In this document: positions 59,420-64,000 of the stretch, piece by piece
How the letters are laid out: every line of letters starts with the position of its first letter
Position numbering within the stretch: the stretch's first letter is position 1
From: Anseranas semipalmata
Taxonomy: Eukaryota; Chordata; Aves; Anseriformes; Anseranatidae
Direction of reading: 5' to 3'
DNA length: 64,000 bases
Assembly (NCBI GenBank): GCA_013399115.1
Contig: VXAA01006465.1
Location: 62,001-126,000, forward strand
Notes under the pieces: model-generated
Told to the model about the DNA's origin: nothing
Seen by the model: only the letters and a program-made list of their open reading frames with translations
The model's database searches: none
Made by a program: the position numbers and the translations under genes

Positions 59420-62400
59420 AGCACACACCAAAACCAGAAATTCCTGTTCTTTTGGTATTTGGGAATGTAATGGTGTTTGGTGAATGGTGTTTTAACTCCA
59501 TGCCTTCCTGCTTTATATTTCTGTGTTGAAATAAAGGTGAGTGAAACTTCCTCTTAGTTGCTTTGCTGTAGACAGCAAGAATATCCAGTAAATGACTCTG
59601 ATTTGCATTGATTCGATGTGAGTAGAATTTAACCTATATTCAACATCCAATACCTTAAGTCGTTTTCCCAGGTAGGCACAGAATATTGAATAGTCAGTTT
59701 GATCAGTGTTATTCAAGGGAAGCTGAGAATCCATATTCATAGGAATTTCACCGACTGTTTACCTCTATGCGCTGTTTTTTTTTTTCTTCAGGCTGTAGAA
59801 CCAAATGCTGTTTTGCTGTCTGAAGAGATCTCAGCAAAGGGACAGTAGTTAAAGAGGAATGATTACATTGCAAAAAGTCATAAAACCTTCCAGGATTCAA
59901 AATCTCAGGAGGTAAATATGTCAATTTAATTGAATTAAAATATTCCAAACCATTTCTTCCTCTGTTTGCCACCTGCCAGCATGCTGCAATTCCCTGTGTA
60001 GAGTGTCACGGATTGGTGATGCTGCAAATATACACGTGTCTATAATGTCATCACTGAGTAAGAAATGCTTATGCTAAACCCAGACCATGGCAGGAAAGAG
60101 CCTCCAAATTGAATTTTTCTTTTATATGGTCTCCATTCCCTTTCACATGTTAGGTTTAGGCCCGCATGCAAGAGGGAGCAGGAATAGATGGTCCTAATGA
60201 GGAGGCAGCCAAGGACCTTCCCTAAACACATCCTGTGATTAGGCTGATTTGGGCTATGTTCCATGTAGCTGTTCTGCTCCTCTCGGGACAAATCCTCAGA
60301 CACTGTTGTTCAGTCATTTAAGATGCAAATTCCCATTATCTACCAGTTACCATAAGAACATTGATCTCATTGTGGTGTTTGAAGATCTAAAAACATTTTA
60401 TAGGAAACTAAATGCCCAAACAGGTCAACTCTTAGCAAAGACCAAAAAGCCTCTTAGTTATACAAGCAGAAATCTAGGGGATTTAAACATGCTTCCCTGA
60501 CTTTACATCATGCTACCTCTGTAATCATGCTACAAGCTACCTTTGTGTGTTAGTGTACTCTCCTTTAAAAGTGAGATTACCTTGCAGTCAGTGAGTACAT
60601 TATGCTTACTAATACTTGGAAATTTGCTTTCTGTTCCTGCTAATTGATAAAAAAAACTAAAACTGAGAAACCAGGTTTATTGTAGTGTTTCTTGTCGTGT
60701 TAAAGCAACTGAAAAATGGAGAGTGATAAGAGAGAAGTAGTGGCATGTTGAAATTCAAGCTTTTTTCATAGGTTACACTGTGTGCTTCTAAAGAGATTGT
60801 TGTAAAGGTAAGCTTGCCACCTAGACACCTTTTTTCTGTGGAACTACAGCAGAAGTTGAATACCACTGGTTCCCTGGCAAGTGCATATAGGTGCTTTTCC
60901 ATGTGTATACTTTCTGCTGCGTTTTCTAGAATGATGCTAAAAACACTTAGAGAAACATGCTTAATGATTTTAAACACTTTTTGTAAATCCAAATAAACAT
61001 CTCTATAAATACTTGGGAATGTTACAGCAGTTTAAGGTTGATATAGGAATACTGCAGTTTTCCTTCAGCTTGTTCACGTATCTCATTGGCTTAGATCTTT
61101 TCACTGCGTTTTTGTCTCACGGGTGATTTTTATGATGTTTAATAATTTCCTTAAATATGTTGACACAGGTGATTTGACACAGCAAGTGGGCTCAACAAAT
61201 CACCAACAAAACAGGCATCTTTTCTCTATAATTCCTGTAGCTATGAGGAAAAAACGAAGGTATATTAGTCCAAGTAAATGTGTTTTGGTCTGTAACTTCT
61301 ACCCTCTTGTTTGTACTATGGAGCGTTATTTCTAGAGTCACTGGAGCAAATCATGTTAAAAGTAAATAGAAGTGTATAATGGAAGAAAATCTCAAAGATT
61401 CTTCTGTAATCCTTTCTATTTTTATAGGAACCTTTGCTGATTTTCCTGACAGTTAAAAGCAGACTTTGTTTTCTCTCACATCTTCTTTTTAGTTCAATTA
61501 GAGACAGCTTCACCATGGGGCCACACACACAAGAACACTAGACTGTGGACCCACACCTTGGTTGCACTGGTTTTGCCAAGTACACTGGCTCCTAGTTGAT
61601 CCAGAGGTCTTAAAACAGAATTTCAAGCTACAAGCAGATTTCCTATGAAGCTGTCCAGTGAATGTCTTTCCACAGAGTGTGAATGTGTAGGTAAAGCAAA
61701 GGTGCCAAGGGGTTCTCGCTGTTAAAATATGCTTTTTGTTTTACATGGGTAGAAGGCAAAGCAGTGGCAGCTCAGACACAAGAGAAGGGTATTCTTAGTT
61801 TCAGGAAGAGCGGTGCACAGTGGTGTACCTGTTGATAAAGCAAAGGATGGCTGTTTGAAATCTGGAAGGGGATATAATATATGAATCTGTAGAAGGTACA
61901 GCATATGAATCAGGCACAACATTCCTGGTAACATTGTTGAATTTAGGGACTGCTTTGTGACACAAGAATAAGCTGTGGACACCTTGGAAATTCTAATCTT
62001 ATTCATATGGTCACTTTTATAAAAGAAGCCAACAAAGATTTTACAGCAAATAAAAGCAATAGCGAAGCAAATGTAGCCCTTCATATTTTCCCATACCAAT
62101 GGATTCACCAAACTCTTCAAAACTGCAGCGTAATGTGGGTTACTGCTTCCTCTCCACCTCAGCAGCTAGGAACTAGAGCTCCTGACCTTAAAACGTTAGG
62201 AATAATAAAATGCATTATTAACAAGTAGTCAATTAACAAATAAATGCCCCTCTGGTAAATCCAAAACATGTTTTGAAATACTGCCACCTTCTGATAAATT
62301 TGGGACAGAGAACTGAGTTGCAAGGGATTTGTCTTTTCTTTTTTTTTCAACAGTTACAATTCACTTCCTGATTTTATAATGTTAGAACCATGTTGCACCA

Positions 62401-64000
62401 TCTGTTGCAGTGCTAACTTTCACTATATGTGAGACTATGTATACAGTAGTGTAAAGCAATGAAGAAAATGTAGTATGATTTCTTACACGTGATGGGAGAG
62501 ACAGCATGAAACTTTGAAGTAAGAAAAAGCATTTAGGTGCTTCATGTGTGAGTTTAAGGACTTAAAAACACAAAGCCTATGTTTTAAGTTGTGTGTGATG
62601 AATGCATTACAGAATTACAGCTAAAAAGTCGGTCTGACCTGCAGGATGGGCTTGGCCAGAGGAGAGGTGTGTGTACTTTGAGTCTTTGAGTCTTAGTCCA
62701 TGAAGGGTTAATTCTTTTTAGCATTTTTACTTTGCTAACATTCAGATGATACTTGTCCCCATACCACCTTTATGTATATTTTAATTATCCAGATGGTGTT
62801 TTATGTGTCCAGCCCCATACCATTACAATATTACTTAAACTTGGCAGTGATAGTGGGAAATAGCTTTCCCCAGGCTGGCTTTTTCTTGCAAAGTTCATCC
62901 AATTTCAGCTTTCTAAATGTCCTTTGTGCTGTGACAATATATATTGTATACCCGAATGGCTCGCATATCATTTGAATTCCCTTGATAGGGAAAGTCTGCT
63001 TGGCAAAGACAATAAGCTTTTAAAAGTACTAGAAATTAATACAAAATCTAAGCTAAAGTGACCTTAAAGCTATCATTTCAAACTCTCAGAATTTAGGCAG
63101 TCCAAAACTTAAATTTCCTTTGATTCACTTGAATTTCCCCAGGGTCTGTGTTGGGCTTCTGTGAGATGGGGATGCCTGTGCCATGCTCCCACCTGTGGGG
63201 GTGTTACAGACATGGCTGATGCCAAGGGCCTGCCTGCACCACATTTTTTCCCAAAGGATGCAAAAAAGGTGTGCTTTTATTGTAGGCACAATGTTTTTTT
63301 CCCAGGCAAAATGGTATTTTGAGATGGTGGCTGAGAGAACAGATTCTTCCTTGAAGTGTTATTTGGGATGGTAACAGGACTTCCAGAAGCAAAGAGAGAG
63401 AGTGACTCACTTTGAAGCCGAAGCATTGCTTTCTTGTGAATTCATCCCATATCGTAACTCTCATCCTACCTGGAGGTTCTGTGACTGGGTACTCTGTGCA
63501 GCACCTATGGGGCACATAGTAGGAGTATGCAGACTGGAACATATGCATTGCTCAGGCAGAGAGGTAGTACCAGTGCCTGAGCAGGAAAGGCACATCAGCT
63601 GCCAGTGAGGACTGAGGCCCTTCTTGTGCTTGGCATGTTTGTACTTTTTATTTACTTTCTCGTATTAATCAGCTTCTTAGACTTACTACACATTGCACAG
63701 CCTTGTTTTTGGCTTGATTTTTTTTTCTTCAGTTTTCTACCTTGGTAATATTTTAACTCATTAGCTGATTTCAGCCTAATTTTAGGGATGAGAAGTCTGC
63801 AGTGTGCTGCATTTCAACAAGATTTCTGAAAATAGGTGAGCCGCTAAAGGAGTCTAACCCATATCAGTGCCCCACTAATGGGAAAGGCTGAAATTTGAAC
63901 TCAACTATATAATTGTACATCAGGGAATCCATGTGCAAGACATACTGAATGAAGGCACCCAGAAACCAGGATTCAAAAGCTCTTCTGCTTGTATAATGAC
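59420..64000. other. Unique noncoding sequence to window end
   Basis: ORFs up to 132 codons (61722-62120, minus), none recognisable. No mobile element, RNA gene or promoter cluster that I can support. Confidence 0.5.

Noticed and set aside
61722..62120. 132-codon minus-strand ORF
   Set aside because: Cysteine-rich and hydrophobic in parts but without a consistent pattern or family match; compatible with chance.

Overview
This window looks like nuclear DNA from a bird. Its clearest landmarks are CR1 LINE copies with the avian-type 3' end (tandem ATTCTATG-like octamers and the downstream-end phrase around GGTTGGACT..GATGATCTT). There are three fairly young copies, at about 33-163 (minus strand), 6607-6703 (plus) and 14092-14709 (plus). 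There are also three much older CR1-clade relics (28.6-28.9, 40.9-41.3 and 53.9-54.3 kb, all minus strand) and several degraded MIR/CORE-SINE-type relics. The LINE mix, many short tandem repeats, sparse CpG and three N runs fit a draft avian assembly. A galliform-like CR1 complement is possible, but I cannot fix the species.

I find no protein-coding host gene. No open reading frame shows a recognisable protein family, except the CR1 reverse-transcriptase C-terminal fragment at 14.1-14.6 kb. The longest host ORF (171 codons at 7.7-8.2 kb) is within what chance allows for this length and base composition. No tRNA, rRNA, known microRNA, CpG-island promoter or CRISPR array is visible. The window is best read as intergenic or deep intronic sequence.

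Layout: 0-0.2 kb, CR1 next to a 16-bp palindrome. 0.2-6.6 kb, unique sequence ending near a (TTA)14 microsatellite. 6.6 kb, CR1 tail. 7-14 kb, unique sequence with an AT-rich, TAAT-rich block at 9.0-9.6 kb. 14.1-14.7 kb, CR1 with an assembly gap. 15-24 kb, unique sequence with MIR-like relics at 19.65 and 23.7 kb. 24-26 kb, a block that reads like conserved noncoding DNA. 26.0 kb, MIR-like relic. 28.6 kb, old CR1. 30-40 kb, unique sequence with a pyrimidine/purine asymmetric zone at 35.3-36.2 kb and an N gap at 39.71 kb. 40.9 kb, old CR1. 41.7-44 kb, AT-rich candidate regulatory DNA with a compact palindrome at 43.93 kb. 45-54 kb, unique sequence with a CCAAT-box cluster, TATA-like sites and a 22-bp direct repeat. 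53.9 kb, old CR1. 55.2 kb, a local GC-rich patch. 57.8-58.3 kb, another regulatory-looking block. 59.3 kb, a TTTTC microsatellite. The rest is unique sequence.

I did not find a new biological system. The most useful observations are the CR1 copy whose gap cannot have its printed length, the perfect 12-bp inverted repeat at that copy's 5' junction, the old SINE/LINE relics, and a few candidate regulatory blocks that a genome alignment could confirm or dismiss.
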